Positions 38,121 through 48,112 are shown, numbered from the stretch's first letter. The stretch is DNA of 64,000 nucleotides from Prevotellaceae bacterium (GCA_031290935.1 JAISLK010000037.1:84492-148491); one strand, 5' to 3'. Numbers and translations: made by a program. Notes: generated by a model not told the origin, from the sequence alone.

Positions 38121-39131
38121 ATGAAACAAATTAAATATATAAATTTATTGTTATTGATTATGTTTTTCGCCTCTTGCGAAAAACATGTAGTAGACTACGA
38201 CACCTATACGTTAACGGAAAATACGGCGGAATACCAGTTACATTATTTTGTACCTGTTCCTTCTGCAGCCGCGAATAACATCTATAAAGTAGAAGTTAAT
38301 GATGATGTCGTTACTACTAATGCTGCTACGTTGGTTACTTACAACGCTATTCCCAGCGGCGGCGTAGGCCGGTTCGCTACTGTGGCTCCCGGTACAGTAA
38401 ACATAAAGTTGTATCAACTGACCAATCCAAGTTTACCATACAGCGATGCTAATTTAACTAAAGTATACGACCAGAACACGCAACTACAAGGCGGTAAAAA
38501 GCAGAATATTTTTGTATATGATTTTACTCAACCGCCGATTGTTTTTGATAACGGGTACCCTTATATATCCGACCGCCGGCCGTATGATACGGATACCATT
38601 GCGTATGTAAAATTCTACAATTTTATGTTTGAAACCACGGACGTTCCTACAACCATGAAATTGCAGTACCAGTACCAATATATTTTGCACCCGCTTTATA
38701 CCCTCGAAGACGCCCAAAAAGGTGTTATACCCGAAGGTAAAAAAGTAGGAGATGCAACCGGAGATACCAAACGAAGCGCATGGCTCAATATTGGCAACCC
38801 GCTTGCTTTTGGTGAAACAACCGGATGGCAAGAGGTAGTGGTCAAAAAAACAAGTTACATTGCACAGGGCTCGGCAACCATTTATTATCGGATTGTAGTT
38901 TCTGCTGAAAATGGCGGAGTACCCGGCGTTACTGTAATGGATAGCAATGATTGGGTTTTGCGGGCACGGACGAATGCCAGCAATGTAAATACGTACAATG
39001 CTTATTCTTATAGCACTTCACTAACAATTGGGCGAAGACAACACCACACGATAGGCGGCCAGCGGGCAGGGGGCGACATTCCTGGTGTTGCTGATCCGAT
39101 AATCGGGATCAAACTTTTTACAGCACTCTAA
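38121..39131 (+). CDS. SusCD-operon lipoprotein, DUF4397-like
   Basis: Lipobox FFASCEKHVVDYD; 'LHYFVPVPSAAANNIYKVEVND..GGVGRFATVAPGTVNIKLYQ'. Confidence 0.55.
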   Translation: MKQIKYINLLLLIMFFASCEKHVVDYDTYTLTENTAEYQLHYFVPVPSAAANNIYKVEVNDDVVTTNAATLVTYNAIPSGGVGRFATVAPGTVNIKLYQLTNPSLPYSDANLTKVYDQNTQLQGGKKQNIFVYDFTQPPIVFDNGYPYISDRRPYDTDTIAYVKFYNFMFETTDVPTTMKLQYQYQYILHPLYTLEDAQKGVIPEGKKVGDATGDTKRSAWLNIGNPLAFGETTGWQEVVVKKTSYIAQGSATIYYRIVVSAENGGVPGVTVMDSNDWVLRARTNASNVNTYNAYSYSTSLTIGRRQHHTIGGQRAGGDIPGVADPIIGIKLFTAL

Positions 39132-39151
39132 TTCCATAGAGTTAATAAATA

Positions 39152-39205
39152 AATAATTATAACAAAGAAGCCGTCCGAAAGGACGGCTTCTTTGTTATAA
39201 TTATT
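39152..39205. terminator. 25-bp perfect-stem terminator hairpin, GAAA loop
   Basis: AATAATTATAACAAAGAAGCCGTCC-GAAA-GGACGGCTTCTTTGTTATAATTATT. Confidence 0.9.
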
Positions 39206-39236
39206 TGATTATCTCAAGTGTGTTTATTTGATTAAA

Positions 39237-39706
39237 ATTTTAATATACTCAGTTAAAATTGATTTTGATAGACAGGCATATACATGGGGTGGGGACGAAT
39301 TTGGGTATAAAAAGGGCAAAATAACATGTTTTATGAAGCATGTATAGTTAATATTAACAAGTATTTATAAAGAAAAATAGGAGGTGTGAAAACCGGTAAG
39401 AAAAAATATTGTATTAGACCGAAAAAAATAAAAACATATTGAATTATAACATATTAATATTTTTTACAACAATGATTTTTTGTTTTTTTCGATACCCGTT
39501 GCATCCATTTTCGACGAATTAATTTTCCGCATCAATTTAAAAATTTAATAAAAAATAGCAAAATTATAAAAAAATGCAGCATTGAATTATAACTTATTAA
39601 TGTTTTTGTTAATAATTTTGGTTGATTTTTTGCTGTAATTTCATTAAGATTTTTTATATTTGCATTAACAAATTTAAAACAAAATTTTAACTGAGTATAT
39701 TAAAAT
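39237..39706 (+). other. Candidate invertible promoter cassette B (ON orientation relative to susC 39787)
   Basis: Perfect 24-bp inverted repeats ATTTTAATATACTCAGTTAAAATT at 39237-39260 and its reverse complement at 39683-39706; homologous to cassette A in inverse orientation. Confidence 0.8.
39655..39662 (+). promoter_or_regulatory. Promoter -7 element TATATTTG inside cassette B, pointing toward susC
   Basis: TAnnTTTG with TTTG at 39629-39632 upstream, same 22-nt spacer as in cassette A. Confidence 0.65.
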
Positions 39707-39786
39707 GTAAATTCAAAAATTAATTAAAAGATTATCAAGGCTATATAAGTTTAAAATTTTATTTATTAACCCAACTTAAATTATCT

Positions 39787-42700
39787 ATGAATTTGAAAAA
39801 ATCAAAAAAATCAAGCAGCAGCTTACTTTACAGAGCTTGCCTTGTCGCAGGCGCATGCCTGTGTTGGATGTGCAGCCTTACGTTGGCAAATGCACAACAG
39901 CAAACAAAAACATTGGCCGGCACAGTGGTCGATGCAAAAGGAGAAACCGTTGTCGGGGCATCCATTTCCGAAAGGGGAACGACGAATGCCGTGATGACGG
40001 ATGTAGATGGGAAATTTTCCATTACCGTACGGGAAGGCGCAACCTTAAACGTTTCTTTTTTGGGTTACAAAACGCAATCGTATGTGGTGGGCGCAGCTAA
40101 TTCTGCTCGGATAGTATTGCAGGAAGACAGCAAAGTGCTGGACGAAGTAGTAGTAGTCGGCTACGGTATGCAGCGGAAAGAAAACCTGACCGGCGCCGTA
40201 GTATCGGTGGATGTGGACAAAACCTTAGCCAGCCGTCCTATAGCCGACGTCGGGCGCGGATTACAGGGCTCCGTCCCGGGGTTGTCGGTGGTAGTGGCCA
40301 GCGGTGAAATCGGTTCCGACCCGATTATGAAAATTCGCGGGCAGGTTGCTTCTTTAAACGGAAGTTCCACACCGCTAATACTGATGGATAATGTCGAAAT
40401 CCCCAGCATTCAGGTGGTCAATCCTGACGACATTGAATCTATTTCCGTATTAAAAGACGCCGCATCGGCTTCTATTTACGGTTCTAAAGGCGCATTTGGA
40501 GTTATTTTGATAACGACCAAAAAAGGCGCAAGAACAGAATCTGTGTCGGTAACTTATTCGGCCAATTTCTCATGGCAGAACAGGGCAAAAGAATTAAACA
40601 TGGCAACCATAGACGGGTTGCAATATACCCTGGATGCGGCTCGTAGCCGTAACCCCGAAAATCCGGGTACCGGCGTAGTCGGCAATATGTGGCGAATAAA
40701 TGAAGAAAGCCTTAAGAAAGCAAGAAAATGGGTAGAAACGTACGGCAGTACGGTGAAGCCGACGGACCCTGTGGTATATAACAGGGACTGGTATATAGAC
40801 CCGGCTTTTGGCCCTGCGTATAAATTGGGGATACGTACCTACAATTCAGTGGACGCCTTAGTAAAGGAATGGACGCCGACCATGACGCACAACTTGTCTC
40901 TCAACGGACGGTCGGGTAAAACAACTTACCATATCGGCTTAGGCTTTTTGGAACAAACCGGAATGACAAAACCCGCCAAACATGATGATTTCAAACGCTA
41001 CAATGCATCCATCAATGTGTCAACAGAAGTGAATAAATATTTGACATTGCATGGAGGCGCTATTTATTCCGACCGGACTAAACGTTATCCCAGTATCGGC
41101 TCTACCTATACAGACCCGTGGTTATATGCCTATCGTTGGGGCAGTTTGATGCCTATCGGCGTGGTAGACCAGTTTGGCGACCAGATAAGAAACCCTGCGT
41201 ATGAACTGGCCGAAACAACCACTTCAAGCAAGCGCAATATTTATGTGAATATAAATTTGGGCGCTACCGTTAATTTTACAAAAGACTGGAATCTTCAATT
41301 TGACTACACGCATGTTACAAGAGGAGATATAACAGAAACATCTATCCCGACTTTTGCCGGTGGCGATGCATGGTATGGAGCAGTAGAATGGCTGGACGAA
41401 AACGGCAACCAGGTTTTTGTGGACGAACAAGGGAACATAACGGGCACAGGAGGCGTACCTGCCTACAGGTTTAGTCCGATAGAATGGAATGCGTCCGGTT
41501 CGTCGGGAAGTTCCATTTCCCGCACTTCAAGGGCGACGGATAATAATACGTTCAACATATATACCACTTACAACCTTAAATTAGCCGAACAGCATGTATT
41601 TAAGGTTATGGCTGGGATGAACAACGTAACTAACCAGTGGAAACAGCATGCTGCCACGCGGGGTACATTAACTAATTATGAAAACCCGCAGTTTAATTTT
41701 GCTACCGGCGTGCAGGAAGTGGCTGGAGATGCAAACTGGGATTCCCAGTTAGGTTTTTTCGGACGCCTCAATTATGCGTTTGACAATAGATATTTAGTGG
41801 AAGCCAATTTGCGTTATGACGGTTCTTCAAAGTTTCCTACAGATTTGCAATGGGAATGGTTTCCTTCTTTTTCAGCAGGATGGATACTAACTAATGAAGA
41901 ATTTATGAAGCCGGTAGAATCGGTATTGAGTTTTAGTAAAATAAGAGCGTCGTGGGGAAGCATTGGCGACCAGTCGGTATCCAACAGTCTCTATATTCCT
42001 TCCATAGCCAGCTATGAATCGCTGTGGCTGGGGGCTGATGGAATATATTCGGCTTACAGGACACCGACGGCCGTTTCACAGGATATTAAATGGCAGCGTA
42101 TAGAAACTTTGGATATAGGCGTTGATTTGCGGTTTTTCGACAACATACTGGGCGCTTCTTTTGACTGGTTCAGGCGCGATACAAAGGATATGATTATCGG
42201 CGGCGATACCGTGCCATATGTATTTGGTGCGAGCGCACCACAGGGTAATTACGGCAACCTGCGCACCAACGGTTGGGAAATAGCGTTGGACTTCCATTAC
42301 AAATTTAGCAACGGGTTAGGCGTAAATGCGCTGGCAATGTTGGCAGACGCGACTTCTCGTGTAACGAAAGGCGCCGATTACCTGACGCCATGGGAAGACA
42401 GGTCTATCGGTTCTAACTGGTCCACAGATGCGCGTTACGGCGATATTTGGGGTTACGTAACCGACCGGCTGTACCAGGAAGAAGATTTTATACGCGGCGC
42501 CGCCGGCAACTTACAGAAAACGACGATTATTATTAACGGTACAGCTAAAGATTCGTACGAATTGGCAGGCAGCAACCCCGTCTATCAAACTTATTTGGAA
42601 GACGGCAACGGCGTAGCGATATTCCGCCCCGGCGATGTAAAATTTGTAGATTTGAATGGCGACGGGTACATCACCCCCGGACGCGGCACTTTCGGCGATC

Positions 42701-43269
42701 CGGGCGACCGGAAAGTTATTGGGAATACGACGCCGCGCTACGAATACGGTTTCCGCCTCGGTGCGGATTACAAGGGATTTGACGTTTCCGTATTTCTACA
42801 GGGTGTAGGTAGCCGGCAAATATGGGGATCGGGGCAATTGGCTATTCCCGGTTATCATGCCTCCGACGGCGCCATGCCGCAAGCAATAGCCGGAGATTAC
42901 TGGCGTCCCGACCGGACTGGTGCTTTTTATCCCCGTGCATGGGATAATGGCGGCGAGAATACCAATTACAGCCTCCAGAGACAAACTCGATACTTGTTGG
43001 ATATGGCTTATATGAGGATAAAAAACATTACCTTTGGCTATACGGTACCGGAAAAGTTATTGAAAAAAATCTACCTCTCGAATGCCCGCATTTATGTGTC
43101 GCTGGAGAACTTCTTTACATTCGACAATCTCAGGGGATTGCCCATTGACCCGGAAGTCATTTCTGGATATTCCATGTTTAGAACAGATAACGAAGCCAGC
43201 ATGGGACGTACTGGAGTAGGTACGCCGATGTTTAAATCGGCTTCTGTGGGCGTACAATTAAGTTTTTAA
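39787..43269 (+). CDS. SusC/RagA family TonB-linked outer membrane protein
   Basis: 'LAGTVVDAKGETVVGASISERGTTNAVMTDVDGKFSITV', 'VVVVGYGMQRKENLTGAVVSV', 'DIESISVLKDAASASIYGSKGAFGVILITTKKG'. Confidence 0.96.
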   Translation: MNLKKSKKSSSSLLYRACLVAGACLCWMCSLTLANAQQQTKTLAGTVVDAKGETVVGASISERGTTNAVMTDVDGKFSITVREGATLNVSFLGYKTQSYVVGAANSARIVLQEDSKVLDEVVVVGYGMQRKENLTGAVVSVDVDKTLASRPIADVGRGLQGSVPGLSVVVASGEIGSDPIMKIRGQVASLNGSSTPLILMDNVEIPSIQVVNPDDIESISVLKDAASASIYGSKGAFGVILITTKKGARTESVSVTYSANFSWQNRAKELNMATIDGLQYTLDAARSRNPENPGTGVVGNMWRINEESLKKARKWVETYGSTVKPTDPVVYNRDWYIDPAFGPAYKLGIRTYNSVDALVKEWTPTMTHNLSLNGRSGKTTYHIGLGFLEQTGMTKPAKHDDFKRYNASINVSTEVNKYLTLHGGAIYSDRTKRYPSIGSTYTDPWLYAYRWGSLMPIGVVDQFGDQIRNPAYELAETTTSSKRNIYVNINLGATVNFTKDWNLQFDYTHVTRGDITETSIPTFAGGDAWYGAVEWLDENGNQVFVDEQGNITGTGGVPAYRFSPIEWNASGSSGSSISRTSRATDNNTFNIYTTYNLKLAEQHVFKVMAGMNNVTNQWKQHAATRGTLTNYENPQFNFATGVQEVAGDANWDSQLGFFGRLNYAFDNRYLVEANLRYDGSSKFPTDLQWEWFPSFSAGWILTNEEFMKPVESVLSFSKIRASWGSIGDQSVSNSLYIPSIASYESLWLGADGIYSAYRTPTAVSQDIKWQRIETLDIGVDLRFFDNILGASFDWFRRDTKDMIIGGDTVPYVFGASAPQGNYGNLRTNGWEIALDFHYKFSNGLGVNALAMLADATSRVTKGADYLTPWEDRSIGSNWSTDARYGDIWGYVTDRLYQEEDFIRGAAGNLQKTTIIINGTAKDSYELAGSNPVYQTYLEDGNGVAIFRPGDVKFVDLNGDGYITPGRGTFGDPGDRKVIGNTTPRYEYGFRLGADYKGFDVSVFLQGVGSRQIWGSGQLAIPGYHASDGAMPQAIAGDYWRPDRTGAFYPRAWDNGGENTNYSLQRQTRYLLDMAYMRIKNITFGYTVPEKLLKKIYLSNARIYVSLENFFTFDNLRGLPIDPEVISGYSMFRTDNEASMGRTGVGTPMFKSASVGVQLSF

Positions 43270-43281
43270 CCTAAATAAAAA

Positions 43282-45183
43282 ATGATATATATGAAAACGA
43301 ATATAAAAAATATGAAAACAAAAATAATCGTACTCACCACTTTTATTATGTGCTCGCTTGCTGGTTGCGATGTATTAGACCGCCCGCAATTGACCTCATG
43401 GGACGACAGCAATTTCTGGGTAAGTGAAAGTAATGTGCGGTTGTATGCAAATGGATTTTATCAACGCTACTTTGTCGGGTATAATACGAACTACGGTACA
43501 GCCTATGCCGCGCATGAAGGCTATATATTTAGCGATGATATAGTAAATTACGGTACCCAAACCCAGTTTGAACTTGCCGTACCCAATGACAGGGGTAGCG
43601 CATCTATTGAAACAACCTACATTCCTTGGTTGGAACGGTATAGCGGTCCCGACTGGAGCTTTGCATGGCTGCGTAAAGCCAATATTATGCTTAACCGTAT
43701 TGAAACCCAAATGGGAGGTATCTTCACTGAGGAGCAAAAGAACCACTGGACGGGAATAGCGCGTTTCTTCCGATCAATGGATTATGCCGGACTGGTAACG
43801 GTATTTGGCGATGTGCCTTATTTTGACCACGAAGTAAGCGACTCTGATTATGACGACCTCTACAGACCGCGTACGCCCAGGAATGAAGTCATGGATGCGG
43901 TGTACGATGATTGGAAATTTGCGTTATATAATGTTAGAATAGATGATGGCGCCATGAATGTAAACAGGTATGTAGTGGCTGGCTTTATCAGTCGGCTGGC
44001 ACTATTTGAAGGTACCTGGCAAAAATACCATTACAACAATACCGAACGCTCCAGGAAATTTTTAAGCCTGGCCGTGGAAGCGGCAGATATGGTTAAGAAC
44101 AGCAACAAGTATGTTTTTGATACCGAATTCCGCGCGCTCTTTGGCTCCAATGATTTGTCAGGAAGTAAAGAGGTAATATTCTACCGGCATTATGATATAG
44201 CGTATGACATCAAACATGCCGTTGGGCACAGTTGCAATATGTCGGAAGGAAGACTTGATGATAATCCCACTTTAGCCTTGATAAAATCATTCCTTTGCAG
44301 CGACGGTACCGATTGGCAAACCTCCTCCAATGCGGCAAACAAAAACTTTGTACTGAGCAACCTGATAGCCACGCGCGACCCGCGTTTTGAAGCTACTTTC
44401 TACAAAAAATTGACGTGGAATGCTCGTGCTTCCTGTCTATATACGGCTAAATTTATAAGTCGGGACGGTCTCCGGTATCTTGATAACGGAACAACCATAT
44501 CACAAGAGTACATGGGCAATAATAATGTGAATGACTATCCGGTGATGCGCTATGCGGAAGTATTGCTGAACTGGATTGAAGCGAAAGCCGAACTGGCAAC
44601 GCTCGGGGAAGCGCCCGTTACGCAAACGGATATTGATGAATCTATCAATAAAATTCGCGACAGGCCATTAGACCCGGACGCCATAGCGGCAGGCGTAAAG
44701 AAAACAACCGCTATGAATTTATCCGCCCTGCCCAACAGTCCCGACCGGGGCGATGTTCCCCAGTTGATTTGGGAAATCCGCCGTGAACGGCGCATGGAAC
44801 TGGCTTTTGAACATTCCCGTATATTAGACCTCCGGCGGTGGAAAAAATTAGCGTATATGGACGATACCCAAAATCCCGACATACTCATGGGGACATGGAT
44901 AGACGCCAATGCACCCGAATTAGCAACCGCATTACTTATTCCGGGGAACGTCGGTAAACTGGCAGTTGTCAATCTGAGCGGACAAAAGACGGTTTATGAC
45001 GGTAGCAATGCTGCTGCCATGGTAGGTTTTTACACGCATAGCACTATACAGGGGCGTTTGCCGTTCCTTAATGTAACAGGCGTGAATCCGTATTTGGCGC
45101 CGGTGGGAAGGAATCAACGGATAGCTTACCAGAATAAAGGCTACGTATTGTCTCAAACAGAAGGCTGGCCTTCGGATTTATAA
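43282..45183 (+). CDS. RagB/SusD family lipoprotein
   Basis: Lipobox CSLAGCDVLDRPQLTSWDDSNFW; 'EIRRERRMELAFEHSRILDLRRWKKL'. The true start may be a later in-frame ATG (43312). Confidence 0.93.
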   Translation: MIYMKTNIKNMKTKIIVLTTFIMCSLAGCDVLDRPQLTSWDDSNFWVSESNVRLYANGFYQRYFVGYNTNYGTAYAAHEGYIFSDDIVNYGTQTQFELAVPNDRGSASIETTYIPWLERYSGPDWSFAWLRKANIMLNRIETQMGGIFTEEQKNHWTGIARFFRSMDYAGLVTVFGDVPYFDHEVSDSDYDDLYRPRTPRNEVMDAVYDDWKFALYNVRIDDGAMNVNRYVVAGFISRLALFEGTWQKYHYNNTERSRKFLSLAVEAADMVKNSNKYVFDTEFRALFGSNDLSGSKEVIFYRHYDIAYDIKHAVGHSCNMSEGRLDDNPTLALIKSFLCSDGTDWQTSSNAANKNFVLSNLIATRDPRFEATFYKKLTWNARASCLYTAKFISRDGLRYLDNGTTISQEYMGNNNVNDYPVMRYAEVLLNWIEAKAELATLGEAPVTQTDIDESINKIRDRPLDPDAIAAGVKKTTAMNLSALPNSPDRGDVPQLIWEIRRERRMELAFEHSRILDLRRWKKLAYMDDTQNPDILMGTWIDANAPELATALLIPGNVGKLAVVNLSGQKTVYDGSNAAAMVGFYTHSTIQGRLPFLNVTGVNPYLAPVGRNQRIAYQNKGYVLSQTEGWPSDL

Positions 45184-45213
45184 AAAATAATGTTTAATAT
45201 AAATAATAAAACC

Positions 45214-46644
45214 ATGAAAAGTATAAGCAAATACATCAATTTGTTGTTTATCCTTGTTGCAGCGCTGCTTGTTTCGTGCAGCGAGGAAAAATACGATACC
45301 TCGGATTCTCCCGACCTGACCGTTATTCGCAGTATTAAAATTGTAAACGGCGGCGTTACGGGAACGGAAGTGATAGTGGGAACGGTGAATGAAAGAAAAA
45401 AAGAAATCACTTTCCCGGAAGTGCACATGGACAGCGACCTGTCTAAAGTTCAATTTGAAGCCGAAGTGCCTGAACGGGCCAACCTGGATTCCGCCGCCTA
45501 CGATTTTAGCATTCCCGAAGGCGACGCCGAGCGAAAGCGAACCATTGCCGTAGTGAATGGCACAAGGAAACGGGAATATTTTGTTACAATAAAATTAGAT
45601 GTGCCGGTATGGGGCGCCGATTTCTCCGAAGCCAAAGCAAAGGTATATGATTTTTCGTCGAAGACTACTATATACCCGGAATTTGTGAGCGCTTCAAACG
45701 GCCGTATGGCCGGTATGGATTTAGAACATGTATTGATTGTTTCGCGCAGCGGAAATCCGCATTTGCTTAAATTGTCCGAATTGAAGGAAGGAACAATCAA
45801 CCCGATAAACCTTAATTTGACAGGCGTTACTGGAGGAACTTATCCTCGTAACGGCGGACGTTTGGTCAATGGGCATGTCTATATATGCAATCTGAATACG
45901 GGTTTTGGCTCGGTAGCTACCAAAGTCTATCATTGGACAACAGAGCATCCTGAGGCAGCGCCTGAGGTGGTGGCCAGTTTTACGGCTGCAGACCTTGTTG
46001 CCGGGGATGCGGCAAGCCGTTATGGCGATTTTATGTCTATAGACCTTGATGAAAATGGCAATGGGTATATCTTTATGGGAAATAACCCGGCGACAACCCC
46101 GGCGCGGATTTTACGGATAAGCGTTACGGGCTACACGACCGGCTCGGAGCCAACGATTGTTAATCCGGCAACTTATGCCGGCCTGTGGGCAAGCTATAAC
46201 CATGTAGATGGGGCTGACGACGAATATCTTTATACCGGCCATCAAAATGCAATATTCCTTTTATCTGCCGGCGGAGCGCCATTATATACTATACCAACAA
46301 GCGCTATCGCCGCCACACAAGGATGTGATGCGCGTATCATCAACTTCAATAAAGAACGCTATTTGGTGATGCTGGCTGACGCTACCAGCGCAGGGCGTAT
46401 AGTAGTATATGATATAACAAAAGGGGCAACTACAACGGAGGCTTTAACATTGTTGGCTAACAGCGTACCCGAACCTTTGTTCAGCTATTCGCTTGGCGGC
46501 GCGATACCGGCGGCCAATGCTTCTGTTTGCATCGGCTGGGCGAAAGACGGGAATGATAAACTGTACCTTTTAGGCGCTGGCGTGCAGGCAGGCTTTGCGA
46601 TAATTGAATTTCCCAAAAAAGTAAAAGAAACAGCCGCGCCATAA
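45214..46644 (+). CDS. DUF4623/DUF5018-like surface lipoprotein in a SusCD operon
   Basis: MKSISKYINLLFILVAALLVSCSEEKYDTSDSPDLTVIRSIKIVNGGV signal/lipobox; domain pattern resembles DUF5018 plus DUF4623. Confidence 0.65.
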   Translation: MKSISKYINLLFILVAALLVSCSEEKYDTSDSPDLTVIRSIKIVNGGVTGTEVIVGTVNERKKEITFPEVHMDSDLSKVQFEAEVPERANLDSAAYDFSIPEGDAERKRTIAVVNGTRKREYFVTIKLDVPVWGADFSEAKAKVYDFSSKTTIYPEFVSASNGRMAGMDLEHVLIVSRSGNPHLLKLSELKEGTINPINLNLTGVTGGTYPRNGGRLVNGHVYICNLNTGFGSVATKVYHWTTEHPEAAPEVVASFTAADLVAGDAASRYGDFMSIDLDENGNGYIFMGNNPATTPARILRISVTGYTTGSEPTIVNPATYAGLWASYNHVDGADDEYLYTGHQNAIFLLSAGGAPLYTIPTSAIAATQGCDARIINFNKERYLVMLADATSAGRIVVYDITKGATTTEALTLLANSVPEPLFSYSLGGAIPAANASVCIGWAKDGNDKLYLLGAGVQAGFAIIEFPKKVKETAAP

Positions 46645-46654
46645 GCAGTAACGT

Positions 46655-48112
46655 ATGCGAAAATACATAAAATATTTTGTATTAGCCGGTCTGGTTGCCT
46701 TTTTGGCCTCCTGTAATAAAGACGATGAACCCGGTGGCGGAGAAACGCCGCCACCGGCGCCACCGCCGGCGCCGGCAGAGGATATTTTGCCGAAAAAGGA
46801 AATGCGGGCGGCATGGATTGCCACCGTATGGAGCCTTGACTGGCCGCAGGAGGTGTACGATGCAGCGGGGCAAAAGCAAAAATTTATCGATTACCTGGAT
46901 GCCTTTGCAGCGTTAAACATCAATGCGGCGTTTGTACAGATTCGCCCTACGGCCGATGCGTTTTACGATTCGCCTTTCGAGCCGTGGAGTAAAGAAATCA
47001 CGGGCGAGGCCGGTAAAGACCCCGGCTACGACGTATTGCAGTTCATGATTGACGAAGCGCACAAACGCAACATCGAATTTCACGCATGGATGAACCCCTA
47101 CCGTATTTCCAGGCGCACCGATAAAAACAGTTCCTTTCCGGCATTAGATTCAAAAATACCTGCGGCGTTGGTAAAAGACTACGACAAAATACGGATATAC
47201 AATCCGGCATTGCCGGAAGCGCAGCAGCGGATAGCGGATATTGTGAAAGACGTAATTACCAAATATGATGTAGACGGTATCCATTTTGACGATTACTTTT
47301 ATCCCGACCCGGGGGATTATACATCGCTCGACGATACGCAGGAATATAACACCTACGGCGCCGGCTACGCCACTGTGAACGAATTTCGTTTCGGGAATGT
47401 CAATAAGGTAGTGCAGAAAGTGCATGATATTATTGTGCAGGAAAAACCCGGCGTAGTATTTTCTATCAGCCCGGCGTCCGGGGATTCGTATAACAGGACG
47501 CTCTATGCCGATGCGCCAAAATGGTGCCAGGAAGGCTGGGTGGATATTATCATACCGCAGATATATCAGGGAACGGGGAGCGGCACAAGCAATTTCAGCG
47601 CACTGCTTAACTGGTGGAACCAGTACAATTATAAAGCGGCGCTGATGATAGGCTATGCCCTTTATAAATTCGGCGACCCCGAGGCCGGCGCCGTTTTCCA
47701 GACCACCGCCGAGCTGGAGCAACAGTTCAGCCTGGCGAATGCCAAACCGAAAGTGCAGGGAAGCGTCCTGTACAGCGCACACTATATTCCCGACAACAAA
47801 ATCGGCATCACCAATACCTTGAGAAAGCTGTATAAAAACCCGGCCGTTCGCCCTTTTGCCGGTCGCACGACCGTATCGCCTCCCGCTCCCGCAAGCAACG
47901 TGCGCCTGAGCGGGGCAACGTTGAGATGGAACGCTGCGGCGGAATTACAGTCTGTGGTATATCTCCTGCCGGAAAATGACACAAAAGCGCAGGTAGTAGC
48001 CATCACCCCGGCGGACTCCTGCCCGGTAAGCCTCAAGGGGGCTTACTTTGTTTCTACGATTAACAGGGATAACACGGAAAGCGAGGTATCGGCGCAGGTG
48101 ATATATAAATAA
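46655..48112 (+). CDS. Glycosyl hydrolase-like family 10 (GHL10/DUF187, YddW-type) lipoprotein
   Basis: 'KKEMRAAWIATVWSLDWPQ', 'NINAAFVQIRPTADAFYDSPFEPWSKEITG', 'VDGIHFDDYFYP'. Confidence 0.9.
   Translation: MRKYIKYFVLAGLVAFLASCNKDDEPGGGETPPPAPPPAPAEDILPKKEMRAAWIATVWSLDWPQEVYDAAGQKQKFIDYLDAFAALNINAAFVQIRPTADAFYDSPFEPWSKEITGEAGKDPGYDVLQFMIDEAHKRNIEFHAWMNPYRISRRTDKNSSFPALDSKIPAALVKDYDKIRIYNPALPEAQQRIADIVKDVITKYDVDGIHFDDYFYPDPGDYTSLDDTQEYNTYGAGYATVNEFRFGNVNKVVQKVHDIIVQEKPGVVFSISPASGDSYNRTLYADAPKWCQEGWVDIIIPQIYQGTGSGTSNFSALLNWWNQYNYKAALMIGYALYKFGDPEAGAVFQTTAELEQQFSLANAKPKVQGSVLYSAHYIPDNKIGITNTLRKLYKNPAVRPFAGRTTVSPPAPASNVRLSGATLRWNAAAELQSVVYLLPENDTKAQVVAITPADSCPVSLKGAYFVSTINRDNTESEVSAQVIYK

Noticed and set aside
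32330-39425. Small ORF in both cassettes (AGGAGGT-ATG AAA AAC GGT AAG AAA AAA TAT TGG ATT AGA CCG.. in A; GTG start in B)
   Set aside because: Differences between copies are mostly amino-acid changing and B gains an early stop (TGG to TGA); the SD-to-start spacing is too short. Not supported as a gene.
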